DNA of 64,000 bases, from positions 558,001 through 622,000 of the forward strand of contig JAQSDB010000002.1 in the NCBI GenBank assembly GCA_029945725.1, in the 5' to 3' direction. The position numbers and the translations under genes are program-made. The stretch's first letter is position 1; each line of letters starts with the position of its first letter. The DNA comes from a bacterium. Its GTDB lineage: Bacteria > Pseudomonadota > Gammaproteobacteria > Pseudomonadales > Moraxellaceae. Under the pieces are notes generated by a model. That model was not told where the DNA came from. It ran no database searches and was given only the letters and a program-made list of their open reading frames with translations. Of the stretch, positions 54,451-64,000 are shown in pieces.

Positions 54451-55808
54451 TGAACGTTATTTACATGGTGCTGGCGGCCATCATTGTTCTGGGCCCCCTG
54501 ATCGCCATTCACGAGTTTGGCCATTTCTGGGTTGCCCGCCGTGTCGGCGTCAAGGTCATGACTTTTTCTATCGGTTTTGGTCCTGCCTTTCTGAAGTGGA
54601 AGGACAGGCAGGGGACGCAGTACCAGATTGCGGCGATTCCCCTGGGCGGCTTTGTGCGCATGGCCGATGAGCGTGAAGGCGAGGTGGCTCCCGAAGATTT
54701 GCCCAGAGCCTTTAATCGCCAGCCGGTGTGGGCACGCATGGCCATTGTTGCCGCCGGCCCCCTGATCAATCTTGTTTTTGCGGTTTTTCTTTACTGGATC
54801 ATTTTTCTCCAGGGCACGGAAACCCTGCGCCCGATTATTGGCCGTGTGTTGCCGGGAACCCCGGCGGCCATGGCCGGCATCAAGAGCGGTGATGAAGTGC
54901 TGGCGATTGATGGCAAAACGGTCGGGGATTGGGAGGCCATCAATTACGCCCTGATTGACCGCATGGGGGAGTCCGGGGAGTTGCGCTTGCGTCTGCGGCA
55001 TCAGGCCGGTGAGCCGGCCCGTAATGTGGCATTACCGCTGCACCGGTTTTTGAGTGGCAAGGAGGTCGATCCCTTTCGCGAGGTGGGTTTCATGCCTTGG
55101 CAGCCGCCACTGCAACCGGTTCTGGGCGAGGTGGTAGCCGGTGGCGCCGGAGATCGTCAGGGCCTGAAGGCGGGTGACAGGATACTGGCGGTTGATGGCA
55201 AGCCGATCACGAGCTGGCAGGATTTTGTCGAAGTGGTACGCGTGCAGCCGGAGCAGGCGCTGGTGGCAACCATTCAGCGTGATGCCAGGATACTGACCCT
55301 GAAGCTGACGCCCGTTGCTGAAAAAGATGCCCAGGGCATTATGCGTGGCCGACTGGGCATTGTGCTGAAAGAGCAGAAGCTAGTGTACCCGGCGGCTTAT
55401 CGCCAAAGCATTCACCATGGTCCGGTTGATGCCCTGGCTCTGGCCGCGGCCAAGACCGGAAAGCTGATCATGTTTACGCTGGATTCCATGGGCAAGATGC
55501 TGCAGGGCCTGATCAGCGTGAATAACTTGAGCGGCCCTATCACCATTGCTAAAGTGGCGGGCCAGTCAGCAGCACTGGGCTGGGAAGCCCTGCTGGGGTT
55601 TATGGCCCTGCTCAGTGTCAGTCTTGGTGTGCTCAATCTTTTACCGATTCCCGTGCTGGATGGCGGTCATCTTGTCTATCACGCGATAGAGGGGGTGATC
55701 GGTCGCCCGGTGTCCGAACGCATGCAGATGCTGGGCTTGCGTATCGGTGTTGCCTTGCTGATGAGCCTTATGCTTCTGGCAATATTTAATGACCTTAGCC
55801 GCCTGTGA
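54450..55808 (+). CDS. rseP: Site-2 intramembrane metalloprotease RseP
   Basis: Inner-membrane zinc protease that releases sigma-E by cutting its anti-sigma factor and clears signal-peptide remnants. It has 452 residues from the ATG overlapping the dxr stop. The zinc motif HEFGH is at residues 21-25, two PDZ domains lie at about 115-290, and the third ligand motif LLPIPVLDGGHLV is near residue 395. The rpoE-rseA substrate system is not seen in this window. Confidence 0.97.
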   Translation: MNVIYMVLAAIIVLGPLIAIHEFGHFWVARRVGVKVMTFSIGFGPAFLKWKDRQGTQYQIAAIPLGGFVRMADEREGEVAPEDLPRAFNRQPVWARMAIVAAGPLINLVFAVFLYWIIFLQGTETLRPIIGRVLPGTPAAMAGIKSGDEVLAIDGKTVGDWEAINYALIDRMGESGELRLRLRHQAGEPARNVALPLHRFLSGKEVDPFREVGFMPWQPPLQPVLGEVVAGGAGDRQGLKAGDRILAVDGKPITSWQDFVEVVRVQPEQALVATIQRDARILTLKLTPVAEKDAQGIMRGRLGIVLKEQKLVYPAAYRQSIHHGPVDALALAAAKTGKLIMFTLDSMGKMLQGLISVNNLSGPITIAKVAGQSAALGWEALLGFMALLSVSLGVLNLLPIPVLDGGHLVYHAIEGVIGRPVSERMQMLGLRIGVALLMSLMLLAIFNDLSRL

Positions 55809-55828
55809 GCGCGGAGTACGTAGTCCCC

Positions 55829-58180
55829 ATGAATTTTTTCCGGCGCATGCCGCGTCTTTTCGCCACCGGTGTGGCGTTAAGCTTTTTTTCGTTTACGGCC
55901 TGGGCCGACGACAACAGCTTTGTCATTCGGGATATTCGCCTTGAGGGACTGGCCCGGCTTTCTGCGGCCAGTGTTTATGGCAGCCTGCCCATCAGTGCCG
56001 GCGACAAGGTTGACGAAGTCAAGATTGCCGATGCCGTGCGCAGCCTGTTCAAAACCGGTAATTTTGAAGACATCCAGATTGGCCGTGATGGTGATGTGCT
56101 GGTGCTGCAACTGACAGAACGGCCCACCATTGTCAGTATTGACCTGAGCGGTAACAAATCCATTGAGAAAGACAATCTTCTCAAGGGGCTGAAGTCAGCC
56201 GGGCTTGCGGAAGGCGAGGTTTTTCAGCGCGCCACACTCGATCATGTAAAAGGCGAGCTTGAGCGTCAGTACATCTCTCAGGGGCGTTATGCGGCAACCA
56301 TCAATGTCGAGGTGAAACCAAAACCCCGCAATCGTGTTGCACTGGATATCAAGATTGTGGAGGGCGACTCCTCCAAAATCCGCCGTATTGGTTTTGTCGG
56401 AAACAAGGTGTTTGATGACGAGGTTCTGCGCAAGGTGTTTGAGCTCAAGTCTTCGCATTTCACTTCTTTTTTTAAAAATGATGACAAGTATTCCCGTGAA
56501 AAATTGTCCGGTGATCTTGAGCGCCTGCGTTCCTGGTATATGGATCGTGGTTATGTGAATTTCACGATCAACTCTACCCAGGTGAAACTGACGCCGGATA
56601 AAAAAGGTGTTTATGTTGATGTCAATCTGGTTGAGGGTGAGCAGTTCAAGGTCGGAGAAATCAAGATTGCCGGTGAATTGCCGGTGCCTGAAGATGTGCT
56701 GAAGCGTCTATTGCTGATCCGCAAGGATGATGTTTTTTCACAGGCCGGCATTACCAATACCAATAAACTGATGACCCGCCGCCTTGGTAATGATGGCTAT
56801 ATTTTCTCTGAAGTAAACGGTATTCCGGATATTCACAACGATACCCGTATTGCCGATGTCACTTTCTTCGTGAATCCAGGCAAGCAGGCCTATGTGCGTC
56901 GCATCAACTTCAAGGGTAATCAGAAGTCGGATGACAGTGTCATGCGGCGGGAGATGCGCCAGTATGAGGGCGCACTGGCATCCAGTGAGAAAATTGACCT
57001 GTCGAAGTTGCGTTTGCAGCGCCTCGGTTTTTTTGAAGAGGTCACGGTAGATACCCCACGCGTGTCCGGTGTTGCCGATCAGGTGGATGTGAATGTCACG
57101 GTGAAAGAGCAGCCTTCCGGCTCTGTCGGCGCCAGCATCGGTTATTCGCAGGGTGCCGGCATGATCTTCAGTGCCAATGTCAGTCAGAGTAATTTTCTCG
57201 GCACCGGTAACCGTTTTTCCATCGGACTGAGCCGTTCTGCGGTCACGGATTCCTACAACCTTTCTTTTACCGATCCCTATTTCACACTGGATGAAGTAAG
57301 TCGCGGTTACAATTTTTACTATCGCAAAACCAAGCTGGACGCCCGTAACGTCAGTACGTACACGACGGATGCCAAGGGCGCCAATATCAGCTTTGGCTAT
57401 CCTATTGATGAAACCGAACGCATCAACTTTGCGCTGGGCATCGACAAGACGGATGTCACCCTGGGTTCCGGTGGCCTAACCTCAACCTTTGTGACTGATT
57501 TTGTGAAAACACACGGCGACAGCTACCAGACCTATACGGGCAGCCTGTCCTGGAGCCGCAACAGCCTGAACCGCGGCATGTTTGCCGACCGTGGTGCGGC
57601 ACAGACCCTGAGCCTCGATTTTGCACTGCCGGGCAGTGATCTTACTTACTACAAACTGAATTATGGTGGCCAGCTTTACATCCCGATCAGCGGGCGCTGG
57701 GTGGGTCGTTTGCATACCAACCTGGGCTATGGTGATGGCTATGGCTCTACCGATATGCTGCCTTTCTACAAAAACTATTTTGCCGGTGGTTTTGGTTCGG
57801 TTCGAGGTTATAACGATAATAAAATGGGGCCGCGCAGCCCCTCCCAGATTTATACCAATCTTGCTTTGACAGATCCGAGCCCGGAAGTGGTGGGCGGCAA
57901 TGTTCTGATAGAGGGTGGGGGCGAGATTATCTTCCCGACACCTTTTGCCGGTGATAACCGCCAGGTACGCACGGTGCTTTTTGTGGATGCGGGGAATGTC
58001 TTCCAGACCAATCTTCCCGGCTACAATCTTGATCTGGCCGGCTTGCGTTATACCACCGGTGTAAGCCTGTCCTGGCTGACGGCCATCGGGCCCCTGAGTT
58101 TTGCCTTGTCACGGCCCCTGAACGAGAAGCCTGGTGATAAAACCCAGACCTTCCAGTTTTCCATTGGCCAGGGCTTCTGA
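55829..58180 (+). CDS. bamA: Outer membrane protein assembly factor BamA
   Basis: Core of the BAM complex that folds beta-barrel proteins into the outer membrane. It has 783 residues from the ATG at 55829, which gives a normal signal peptide ending FTAWA; a GTG at 55805 overlaps the rseP stop and is an alternative. Five POTRA domains (about 30-430) precede a 16-strand barrel with the loop-6 motif VRGY near residue 660, and the protein ends with the C-terminal Phe signal (QFSIGQGF). It is followed by skp and the lpx genes. Confidence 0.97.
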   Translation: MNFFRRMPRLFATGVALSFFSFTAWADDNSFVIRDIRLEGLARLSAASVYGSLPISAGDKVDEVKIADAVRSLFKTGNFEDIQIGRDGDVLVLQLTERPTIVSIDLSGNKSIEKDNLLKGLKSAGLAEGEVFQRATLDHVKGELERQYISQGRYAATINVEVKPKPRNRVALDIKIVEGDSSKIRRIGFVGNKVFDDEVLRKVFELKSSHFTSFFKNDDKYSREKLSGDLERLRSWYMDRGYVNFTINSTQVKLTPDKKGVYVDVNLVEGEQFKVGEIKIAGELPVPEDVLKRLLLIRKDDVFSQAGITNTNKLMTRRLGNDGYIFSEVNGIPDIHNDTRIADVTFFVNPGKQAYVRRINFKGNQKSDDSVMRREMRQYEGALASSEKIDLSKLRLQRLGFFEEVTVDTPRVSGVADQVDVNVTVKEQPSGSVGASIGYSQGAGMIFSANVSQSNFLGTGNRFSIGLSRSAVTDSYNLSFTDPYFTLDEVSRGYNFYYRKTKLDARNVSTYTTDAKGANISFGYPIDETERINFALGIDKTDVTLGSGGLTSTFVTDFVKTHGDSYQTYTGSLSWSRNSLNRGMFADRGAAQTLSLDFALPGSDLTYYKLNYGGQLYIPISGRWVGRLHTNLGYGDGYGSTDMLPFYKNYFAGGFGSVRGYNDNKMGPRSPSQIYTNLALTDPSPEVVGGNVLIEGGGEIIFPTPFAGDNRQVRTVLFVDAGNVFQTNLPGYNLDLAGLRYTTGVSLSWLTAIGPLSFALSRPLNEKPGDKTQTFQFSIGQGF

Positions 58181-58251
58181 TGTATTGCAGTGCGAAAGTG
58201 TTAACGGAATTTCCAATAACGGCCGGACGGCCTTAACCCGAGGATAGATGT

Positions 58252-58758
58252 ATGCGTCATTCGATTATTGTGGCTGGTCTCCTGGCCGGTTTGCTGTCTG
58301 CTCCTGTGTTTGCTGCGGAGCTCAAGATTGCAGTTGCTGACACCCAGGCAGCATTGATGGCCAGTGATGTGGCCAAAAAGGCCGTGGAAAAACTGCAGGG
58401 CGAGTTCAAGGTTCAGCGTGATCGCATGGCCCAGCTGAAGACGGAAGTTGATGCGCTGCAAGCCAAAGCCCAAAAAGATGGTGCTGTCATGACCGACAAG
58501 GACAAGAAGGACATGCAGAAGCAGGCTGAAGGCAAGATTCAGGAGTTCAACAACCTGGCGCAGACGGTGCAAAAGCGTACCCAGGAAGTACAGAACGAGT
58601 TGCTGCAGCGCATGATTCCAAAGATGGAAGCGGTGATTGATGAAATGCAGAAGGCCAACAAGTACGACATCATTATTGAAAAGAAAAACGTGATTTTTGC
58701 TGATCCTGCTGTGGACCTGACCAAGAAAATCACTGAAAAGCTGAACGCGGCCAAGTAA
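58252..58758 (+). CDS. skp: Periplasmic chaperone Skp/OmpH
   Basis: Trimeric chaperone that carries unfolded outer-membrane proteins to BAM. It has 168 residues. The signal peptide is cut after PVFAA (residue 22-23), then [20 protein letters not shown] and a long charged helical hairpin rich in Lys/Gln. It sits between bamA and lpxD as usual, 4 bp before lpxD. Confidence 0.95.
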   Translation: MRHSIIVAGLLAGLLSAPVFAAELKIAVADTQAALMASDVAKKAVEKLQGEFKVQRDRMAQLKTEVDALQAKAQKDGAVMTDKDKKDMQKQAEGKIQEFNNLAQTVQKRTQEVQNELLQRMIPKMEAVIDEMQKANKYDIIIEKKNVIFADPAVDLTKKITEKLNAAK

Positions 58759-58762
58759 TCCG

Positions 58763-59818
58763 ATGTCCGAAGAAACGGGCTTTACCCTGGCTGAGCTTGC
58801 TGCGCGACTCGATGCCGAGTTGCGCGGTGACGGTGCCTGCCTGATACGGGGTTTGCACACGCTGTCCGGGGCGGGTCCGGATCAGCTCGCATTTCTGGCT
58901 AACCCGCTCTACAGGGCGGAGCTTAAAACCACGCGTGCCGCCGCGGTGCTGTTGCGTGCGGCCGATGCCGGAGACTTCAGCGGTAATGCGCTGGTACTGG
59001 CCAATCCCTATCTGGCCTATGCCCGCCTGGCCCGGTTGTTCGATCGTACCCCGCGTCCTGATGCCGGCATTGATGCCCGTGCGATAGTCAGCCCGACAGC
59101 CTGTATTGATGCGGCGGCGGCTATCGGGCCGGGTGCAGTGATTGGTGATGGTGTTGTTGTCGGTGCCGGCAGTGTTATTGAGGCAGGTGCCGTGGTGCAG
59201 GCCCGAACCACGATTGGCCGGGATTGCCGTATTCGTGCCAATGCCGTGATCTATCACGATTGTGTTATCGGTGATCGCGTCAATATTCATTCGGGCGCGG
59301 TGATTGGGGGTGACGGCTTCGGCTTTGCCAATGACAAGGGGCGCTGGCAAAAAATTGCCCAGATTGGCCGGGTCGTGATTCACAACGATGTTGATATCGG
59401 GGCCAACACGACCGTTGATCGTGGTGCTCTCGACGATACCGTGATCCATGAAGGCGTCATTATCGACAATCAGGTGCAGATTGCCCACAACGTGGTGATA
59501 GGCGCGCATACGGCCATTGCTGCCTGCTGCGGCATTTCCGGGAGCACCAGAATCGGTGCGGGGTGTGTGCTCGCAGGTGGTGTCGGGCTGGTTGGCCATA
59601 TCGAGATTGCCGACAAGGTGCAGATTACCGGCATGACGATGGTGACCAAATCCATTACAAGCCCTGGCAGTTATTCTTCCGGTACGGCCTTTGAGCCCAG
59701 CGAGAGCTGGAAAAAGACGGCCGTGCGTGTCAAGCAACTGGATGACATGGCTCGGCGCCTGCGCCGGCTGGAAAATGAGCTGGTGGCGCTGCGCGATTCC
59801 GGAAAGCCGGATAACTGA
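58763..59818 (+). CDS. lpxD: UDP-3-O-(3-hydroxyacyl)glucosamine N-acyltransferase
   Basis: Third step of lipid A synthesis. It has 351 residues. The N-terminal uridine-binding domain contains [11 protein letters not shown] near residue 35. The hexapeptide-repeat beta-helix (about 100-300) contains [20 protein letters not shown] and the catalytic-His segment [17 protein letters not shown]-terminal helix follows. Confidence 0.97.
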   Translation: MSEETGFTLAELAARLDAELRGDGACLIRGLHTLSGAGPDQLAFLANPLYRAELKTTRAAAVLLRAADAGDFSGNALVLANPYLAYARLARLFDRTPRPDAGIDARAIVSPTACIDAAAAIGPGAVIGDGVVVGAGSVIEAGAVVQARTTIGRDCRIRANAVIYHDCVIGDRVNIHSGAVIGGDGFGFANDKGRWQKIAQIGRVVIHNDVDIGANTTVDRGALDDTVIHEGVIIDNQVQIAHNVVIGAHTAIAACCGISGSTRIGAGCVLAGGVGLVGHIEIADKVQITGMTMVTKSITSPGSYSSGTAFEPSESWKKTAVRVKQLDDMARRLRRLENELVALRDSGKPDN

Positions 59819-59945
59819 CTCCGGTTTTCCCTCTAAAATCAAGGCTGCAAGACGGAGCACTAGTCCTTACAATGGGCGCGTTTTCCGGCCGCTGATGAAT
59901 GGCCGGTTCAGAAGTACGGTCATGAATCATGAGGGCTGCAGCACA

Positions 59946-60383
59946 ATGATGGACATTCAGGAAATCCGCCAGTTTCTACCGCATCGCTATCCCATGTTGC
60001 TGGTGGACCGTGTGGTTGATGTCGAGCCAGGCAAGGTCATTGCCGGCTACAAGAATGTCAGCATTAACGAAGACTTCTTCAACGGGCATTTTCCGGAAAA
60101 GCCCATCATGCCGGGCATGCTGATTCTGGAAGCCATGGCACAGATAGCCGGCATTCTGGGGTTTCACACGACGGGAAAACGACCCGCTGACGGTTATATT
60201 TATCTTTTTGTGGGCGCCGACAATGTCCGCTTCAAGCGTCAGGTAGTGCCTGGTGATCGTCTGGACCTGTTCGCAGAAGCGGGTCCTTCCCGGCGTAACA
60301 TCTATAAATTCAAATGCCACGCCAGCGTGAATGGCGAGCTGGCTGCCAGCGCCGACATTCTGGTTGCCGAGCAGGTAGTCTAA
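59946..60383 (+). CDS. fabZ: 3-hydroxyacyl-ACP dehydratase FabZ
   Basis: Dehydrates 3-hydroxyacyl-ACP in fatty-acid elongation and competes with lipid A synthesis for its substrate. It has 145 residues. The catalytic His48 lies in [12 protein letters not shown] and Glu62 in LILEAMAQ. The frame is open up to 59691, but family length and the GAGGG box support ATG 59946 (59922 also possible). It lies between lpxD and lpxA as expected. Confidence 0.97.
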   Translation: MMDIQEIRQFLPHRYPMLLVDRVVDVEPGKVIAGYKNVSINEDFFNGHFPEKPIMPGMLILEAMAQIAGILGFHTTGKRPADGYIYLFVGADNVRFKRQVVPGDRLDLFAEAGPSRRNIYKFKCHASVNGELAASADILVAEQVV

Positions 60384-60408
60384 TTTTCGGGATTTCCCGG
60401 GGGTCACC

Positions 60409-61179
60409 GTGATTCATCCCACTGCCATTATTGATCCCGCTGCTGTCCTTGCACCTGATGTGGAAGTGGGGGCTTTTACCGTTATCGATGCCGGCGTTGA
60501 AATCGGCGCCGGCACCGTGATTGGCCCGCACGTTGTCATCAGGGGGCAAACAAGCATTGGCGCGCGCAATCGCATCTTTCAGTTTGCTTCTGTCGGCGAA
60601 GAAGGTCAGGACAAGAAATACAAAGGCGAGCCCACGCGCCTGGAAATTGGGGATGACAATGTCATTCGCGAATTCTGCAGCATTCACCGCGGCACTGCGC
60701 AGGATAAAAGCCTGACGCAAATTGGCAGCCGTAACCTGTTCATGACCAATGTTCATATTGCGCACGACTGCGTGATTGGCGATGACAATATCATTGCCTC
60801 AGGCTCGGGTGTGTCCGGTCATGTTCATATGGGGGATCATGTCATCCTGGGCGGCATGACCGGCGTGCACCAGTTCTGTCATATCGGCTCCTATGCCATG
60901 ACCGCTGGCTGCACCTTGCTGGTCAAGGATGTGCCGACCTATGTAATGGTCGGCGGTAATCCGGCCTCTGCGTTCGGCATGAATTTCGAGGGCATGCGCC
61001 GTCGTGGCTGGTCGGCAGAAACCATCAATACCCTGAAGCGTGCCTACCGCATGGTCTACCGCGAAAGCCTGACGCTGGATGCAGCCATTGCCGAAGTGGA
61101 AAAGCTGGTGGTGAAGTGTCCGGAAGTGCAGCTTTTCATTGACTCCCTTAATGCCTCCACTCGTGGCATTGTGCGCTGA
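60409..61179 (+). CDS. lpxA: UDP-N-acetylglucosamine O-acyltransferase
   Basis: First acylation of lipid A. It has 256 residues from a GTG. The hexapeptide helix begins IHPTAIIDPAAVLAPDVEVG, the catalytic His is in NVHIAHDCVIGDDN near residue 125, and the GMTGVHQFCHIG segment, which forms part of the acyl-chain ruler, is near 148. Chain-length preference was not judged. Confidence 0.97.
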   Translation: MIHPTAIIDPAAVLAPDVEVGAFTVIDAGVEIGAGTVIGPHVVIRGQTSIGARNRIFQFASVGEEGQDKKYKGEPTRLEIGDDNVIREFCSIHRGTAQDKSLTQIGSRNLFMTNVHIAHDCVIGDDNIIASGSGVSGHVHMGDHVILGGMTGVHQFCHIGSYAMTAGCTLLVKDVPTYVMVGGNPASAFGMNFEGMRRRGWSAETINTLKRAYRMVYRESLTLDAAIAEVEKLVVKCPEVQLFIDSLNASTRGIVR

Positions 61180-61184
61180 CAGCC

Positions 61185-62369
61185 ATGTCAGTACCTTCCC
61201 CTCGCCAGCACCTTTGCATCGGCATTGTTGCCGGTGAGGTCTCCGGTGATACGCTGGGCGCAGGGCTTGTCCGCGAATTAAAATCCCGTTATCCCTCTGC
61301 CGAATTCATCGGCATCTGCGGTCCACAGATGCAGGCTGAGGGGGCGGTGTCGCTGTTTCCCATGGAGCGCCTGTCGGTCATGGGGCTGGTGGAAGTGCTG
61401 GGGCGTCTGCGTGAACTTTTCGGTATTCGTGATCAACTGGTCGAGAAGTTTATTGCCGCAAAAATTGATGTTTTTGTCGGTATTGATGCGCCCGATTTCA
61501 ATCTTCGCCTTGAAGAGTCACTGAAGCCTGCCGGAATTCCGGTCGTGCATTATGTCAGTCCCTCGGTCTGGGCCTGGCGACAGGGGCGTGTTGAAGGTAT
61601 TCGCCAGTGTGTGGACACGATCCTGTGTCTGCTTCCCTTCGAGAAAAAATTCTACGACGAGCATCAGGTTGATGCTGTATTTGTGGGGCATCCACTGGCA
61701 GACAGCCTGCCACTGGAAAACGACACTGTAGCAGCGCGTGCCGAGCTGGGATTAAAAGCAGAGGCTGAGTACATCGCCCTTTTGCCTGGCAGTCGTGGCG
61801 GTGAAGTGGATCGTATTGCTCCCGTGCTGTTTGCCGCGGCAAAACTGATTCTGAAGAAACACCCGCAGGCGCGTTTCATTATTCCAGCCATCAATGCAGC
61901 CCGGCGTGCTGATATTGAAACGCATCTGGCGGTGTCGGGTCTGGCGGCAGAAATTTTTGATGACCGGCATGGGGCTGGCGTTGGCCGCCTGGTGATGGGT
62001 GCTGCTGATGCCGTTGTGCTTGCCTCGGGCACGGCAACCCTGGAAGCCATGCTGCTGAAAAAGCCCATGGTGGTGGCCTACCGCCTGCAGTGGCTGACCT
62101 ACCTGATTGCCCGCCTCATGGTGAAATCGCTCTATGTCAGTCTGCCCAACCTGCTGGCCGGTGAAGAAATAGTCCCGGAACTGATTCAGGGCGCGGCTAC
62201 CCCCGAGGCCATTGCAGCAGAGACATTGCGCTGGCTTGATGATGAGCCTTACCGCAGGAGCCGGGTACAGCGCTTTACGGCACTGCATGAAAGCCTGCGC
62301 CGGAATGCCGATGTAAAAGCGGCTGATGCCGTCCAGCACTTATTAGAAAAACACGTGGAAGCGGTTTGA
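61185..62369 (+). CDS. lpxB: Lipid-A-disaccharide synthase
   Basis: GT19 glycosyltransferase that joins UDP-diacylglucosamine and lipid X. It has 394 residues. [20 protein letters not shown] is the N-terminal signature, with [13 protein letters not shown] near residue 125, [13 protein letters not shown] near 200 and [18 protein letters not shown] near 285. It is 1 bp before rnhB. Confidence 0.97.
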   Translation: MSVPSPRQHLCIGIVAGEVSGDTLGAGLVRELKSRYPSAEFIGICGPQMQAEGAVSLFPMERLSVMGLVEVLGRLRELFGIRDQLVEKFIAAKIDVFVGIDAPDFNLRLEESLKPAGIPVVHYVSPSVWAWRQGRVEGIRQCVDTILCLLPFEKKFYDEHQVDAVFVGHPLADSLPLENDTVAARAELGLKAEAEYIALLPGSRGGEVDRIAPVLFAAAKLILKKHPQARFIIPAINAARRADIETHLAVSGLAAEIFDDRHGAGVGRLVMGAADAVVLASGTATLEAMLLKKPMVVAYRLQWLTYLIARLMVKSLYVSLPNLLAGEEIVPELIQGAATPEAIAAETLRWLDDEPYRRSRVQRFTALHESLRRNADVKAADAVQHLLEKHVEAV

Positions 62370-62370
62370 T

Positions 62371-63012
62371 ATGGCTCGTGAAAAGCAGCAGGAAAAAGTG
62401 TTTCCGGAGTTGCCTGACTTCACCGGCTTGCTGGTCGCCGGTGTCGATGAAGTCGGACGCGGGCCGCTGGTGGGGGCCGTGGTGACGGCGGCGGTGATTC
62501 TTGATCCTGCCCGTCCCATTACCGGTCTGGCCGATTCCAAGGTGCTGACGGAAAAAAGACGGCTTTATCTGGCGGAAGAAATTCGTGAAAAGGCCCTGTG
62601 CTTTGCCTACGGACGTGCCGAACCGCATGAAATCGACGAGCTGAATATCCTGCGTGCCACGTTGCTGGCCATGCAGCGCGCGGTGGCGGGTCTGTCCGTC
62701 GAGCCACAGCATGTGCTGGTGGACGGCAATCGCGCGCCGCTGTTTGCCTGCCCGGCAACGGCCGTGGTCAAGGGGGATGCGCGCGTGGCCGCCATCAGTG
62801 CCGCCAGTATTCTCGCCAAGGTGCAGCGAGATGGCGAGATGAATGAACTGCATGCCCGCTATCCGCAGTTCGGTTTTGATCGCCACAAGGGGTATCCCAC
62901 GGCGGAACACTTTGCCGTGTTGCAGTCATACGGACCGATTCCGGAGCACCGTCGTTCGTTTGCTCCTGTCCGTGAAGCGCTGGCAGCTCGTCTTGCAGGT
63001 GACCGTTCATGA
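62371..63012 (+). CDS. rnhB: Ribonuclease HII
   Basis: Cuts the RNA strand of RNA-DNA hybrids and removes single ribonucleotides from DNA. It has 213 residues. [16 protein letters not shown] holds the catalytic Asp26 and Glu27, further acidic residues are in VLVDGNRAP, and [12 protein letters not shown] completes the site. It overlaps the dnaE start (ATGA). Confidence 0.97.
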   Translation: MAREKQQEKVFPELPDFTGLLVAGVDEVGRGPLVGAVVTAAVILDPARPITGLADSKVLTEKRRLYLAEEIREKALCFAYGRAEPHEIDELNILRATLLAMQRAVAGLSVEPQHVLVDGNRAPLFACPATAVVKGDARVAAISAASILAKVQRDGEMNELHARYPQFGFDRHKGYPTAEHFAVLQSYGPIPEHRRSFAPVREALAARLAGDRS

Positions 63013-64000
63013 CCGGTTTTGTGCATCTGCATGTACGCAGCGAGTTTTCGCTGAAAGACAGCATCGTGCGCGTTGACGAGCTGGTGGCAGCAACCCTGGC
63101 TGCAAAAATGCCGGCCGTGGGGATGACGGACCTGATGAACCTGTATGCCCTGGTAAAGTTTTATCAGGGCGCGCAAGGCAAGGGCATCAAGCCCGTGTTC
63201 GGTGCTGATCTGGTCTTGCGTGAAGGCGCACAGCGTTTCGACGTCAGTGTGCTGATCATGAACGAGGCGGGTTATCGCAACCTCATCAATGTGGTGTCGC
63301 GTGCCTATGTCGAAGGGCAGGAACTGGGTGAGTCGACCATCACGCGCGAGTGGCTGGAGCAGGCCAGTGACGGCCTGATTCTCCTGCTGGGCAAGCGCAG
63401 TGATATTGGTGCGGCCCTGCTGGGTGCGGATGCCGAGCAAACCCGGCCGGTACTGGCGCGCTGGATGCAGCATTTTCCCGGTCGCGTTTATCTTGAACTC
63501 ACGCGTACCAGCCGTGATGGCGAAGAAGACTTTCTCCATGCTGCCGTTGCGCTGGCGGGCGAGATGCAATGCCCGGTGGTGGCAAGCAATGACGTACGCT
63601 TTCTCGTGCCTGAGGATTTCGAAGCCCATGAAGTCCGCGTGTGCATTGCGCAGAGCTATGGCCTGGCCGACCCGCGCCGCCCACGCGAGTATTCGCCCGA
63701 GCAGTATCTGAAAACGCCGGAGCAGATGCAGGAGCTTTTTTCGGATATTCCGGAAGCGCTGGAAAACACCGTGGAGATTGCACGGCGCTGCACGCTGGAT
63801 CTGACACTGGGCAAGAATTTTCTGCCGGATTATCCGGTGCCGGAAGGCATGACGCTGGAAGACTATTTTGTGCAGCACTCGCGCGAGTGCCTGGAAGAGC
63901 GTCTGGATACGCTGTTTGATCGCCGTGCGCCGGACTACGCCGAGACGCACAAGGTCTATGCGGATCGTCTGGAATTCGAGCTGAAGATCATCAACCAGAT
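63009..64000 (+). CDS. dnaE: DNA polymerase III alpha subunit, N-terminal part
   Basis: Replicative DNA polymerase. About 330 residues are present before the window ends. The PHP domain starts at once ([17 protein letters not shown]), with [19 protein letters not shown] and [12 protein letters not shown]; several PHP metal ligands appear substituted compared with active PHP domains (HLHVRSEFS in place of HLHTHYSLL-type sequences). It is co-translated with rnhB. The polymerase core is outside the window. Confidence 0.97.
   Translation, partial: MTGFVHLHVRSEFSLKDSIVRVDELVAATLAAKMPAVGMTDLMNLYALVKFYQGAQGKGIKPVFGADLVLREGAQRFDVSVLIMNEAGYRNLINVVSRAYVEGQELGESTITREWLEQASDGLILLLGKRSDIGAALLGADAEQTRPVLARWMQHFPGRVYLELTRTSRDGEEDFLHAAVALAGEMQCPVVASNDVRFLVPEDFEAHEVRVCIAQSYGLADPRRPREYSPEQYLKTPEQMQELFSDIPEALENTVEIARRCTLDLTLGKNFLPDYPVPEGMTLEDYFVQHSRECLEERLDTLFDRRAPDYAETHKVYADRLEFELKIINQ

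Noticed and set aside
1-64000. CRISPR arrays, insertion sequences, prophage or toxin-antitoxin modules
   Set aside because: No regularly spaced repeats, transposase, integrase or phage structural genes were seen; the only toxin-like gene is the chromosomal ygfX of the sdhE pair.

Overview
The window is chromosomal DNA from a Gram-negative gammaproteobacterium. The gene order recX-alaS-lysC-csrA, nadB next to degP-lepA-lepB-rnc-era-recO-pdxJ, and dapD-dapC-glnD-map-rpsB-tsf-pyrH-frr-uppS-cdsA-dxr-rseP-bamA-skp-lpxD-fabZ-lpxA-lpxB-rnhB-dnaE matches Pseudomonadales and related orders. Three things lean towards a Moraxellaceae-like or related lineage: no rpoE-rseA-rseB between nadB and degP, a DUF4845 gene between lepB and rnc, and a fused MaoC hydratase/phosphotransacylase next to ackA. 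That placement is inference; no marker gene was compared. Nearly everything is ordinary core genome. No transposase, integrase, phage gene or CRISPR array was found.

Layout. 1-5.2 kb: the end of recX, alaS, lysC, csrA and tRNA-Ser(GCU). 5.7-17.1 kb: a compact Tad/Flp pilus locus, all on the + strand. It holds two Flp pilins, prepilin peptidase, RcpC, the RcpA secretin, a short lipoprotein, TadZ, TadA, TadB, TadC, an 84-residue membrane protein, two TadE-like pseudopilins and a vWA-containing TadG. It is bounded by tRNA-Ser upstream and tRNA-Arg(ACG) downstream, so it looks like a module inserted between two tRNA genes that are neighbours in relatives. 17.6-18.8 kb: an AT-richer orphan polytopic membrane protein. 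19-24.5 kb: a visibly more GC-rich metabolic block (MaoC-Pta/Ptb fusion, acetate kinase, TetR regulator, uracil-DNA glycosylase, enoyl-CoA hydratase/HIBYL-CoA hydrolase-like protein) closed by a 25-bp perfect palindrome. 24.5-29.6 kb: ygfZ (-), sdhE-ygfX (+), a HerA-like ATPase (-) and nadB (-). 29.9-37.6 kb: degP/mucD, lepA, lepB, DUF4845, rnc, era, recO and pdxJ (+). 37.7-48.2 kb, all -: SDR, SIMPL protein, O-antigen-ligase-like protein, a secreted short-helical-repeat protein, an ArsC/Spx-like protein, dapD, dapC, glnD and map. 48.2-64 kb (+): translation genes, then isoprenoid, phospholipid and envelope genes (uppS, cdsA, dxr, rseP, bamA, skp, lpxD, fabZ, lpxA, lpxB), then rnhB and a dnaE cut by the window end.

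How they work together. The Tad genes encode a complete-looking secretion machine: pilins and peptidase, an inner-membrane TadB/TadC platform driven by the TadA ATPase and placed by TadZ, an outer-membrane secretin with RcpC, and minor pilins. Two things are notable: TadD is absent, and an intrinsic hairpin after flp2 could keep pilin mRNA above machinery mRNA. The last 16 kb couples protein synthesis (S2, EF-Ts, RRF) to envelope building (UppS, CdsA, BamA, Skp, LpxD/A/B). RseP and DegP, members of the sigma-E stress circuit, are present, but the sigma-E/anti-sigma genes that often sit beside degP are missing here.

I did not find a clearly undescribed system. The best leads are the secreted 15-16-residue-repeat protein at 40.9-41.7 kb, the orphan membrane protein beside tRNA-Arg, the unassigned small membrane protein inside the tad operon, an 8-G tract inside flp2, and a decayed or overlooked small gene behind the ArsC-like gene. 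Start codons were re-chosen by ribosome-binding site, overlap and family length where the longest reading frame was implausible.
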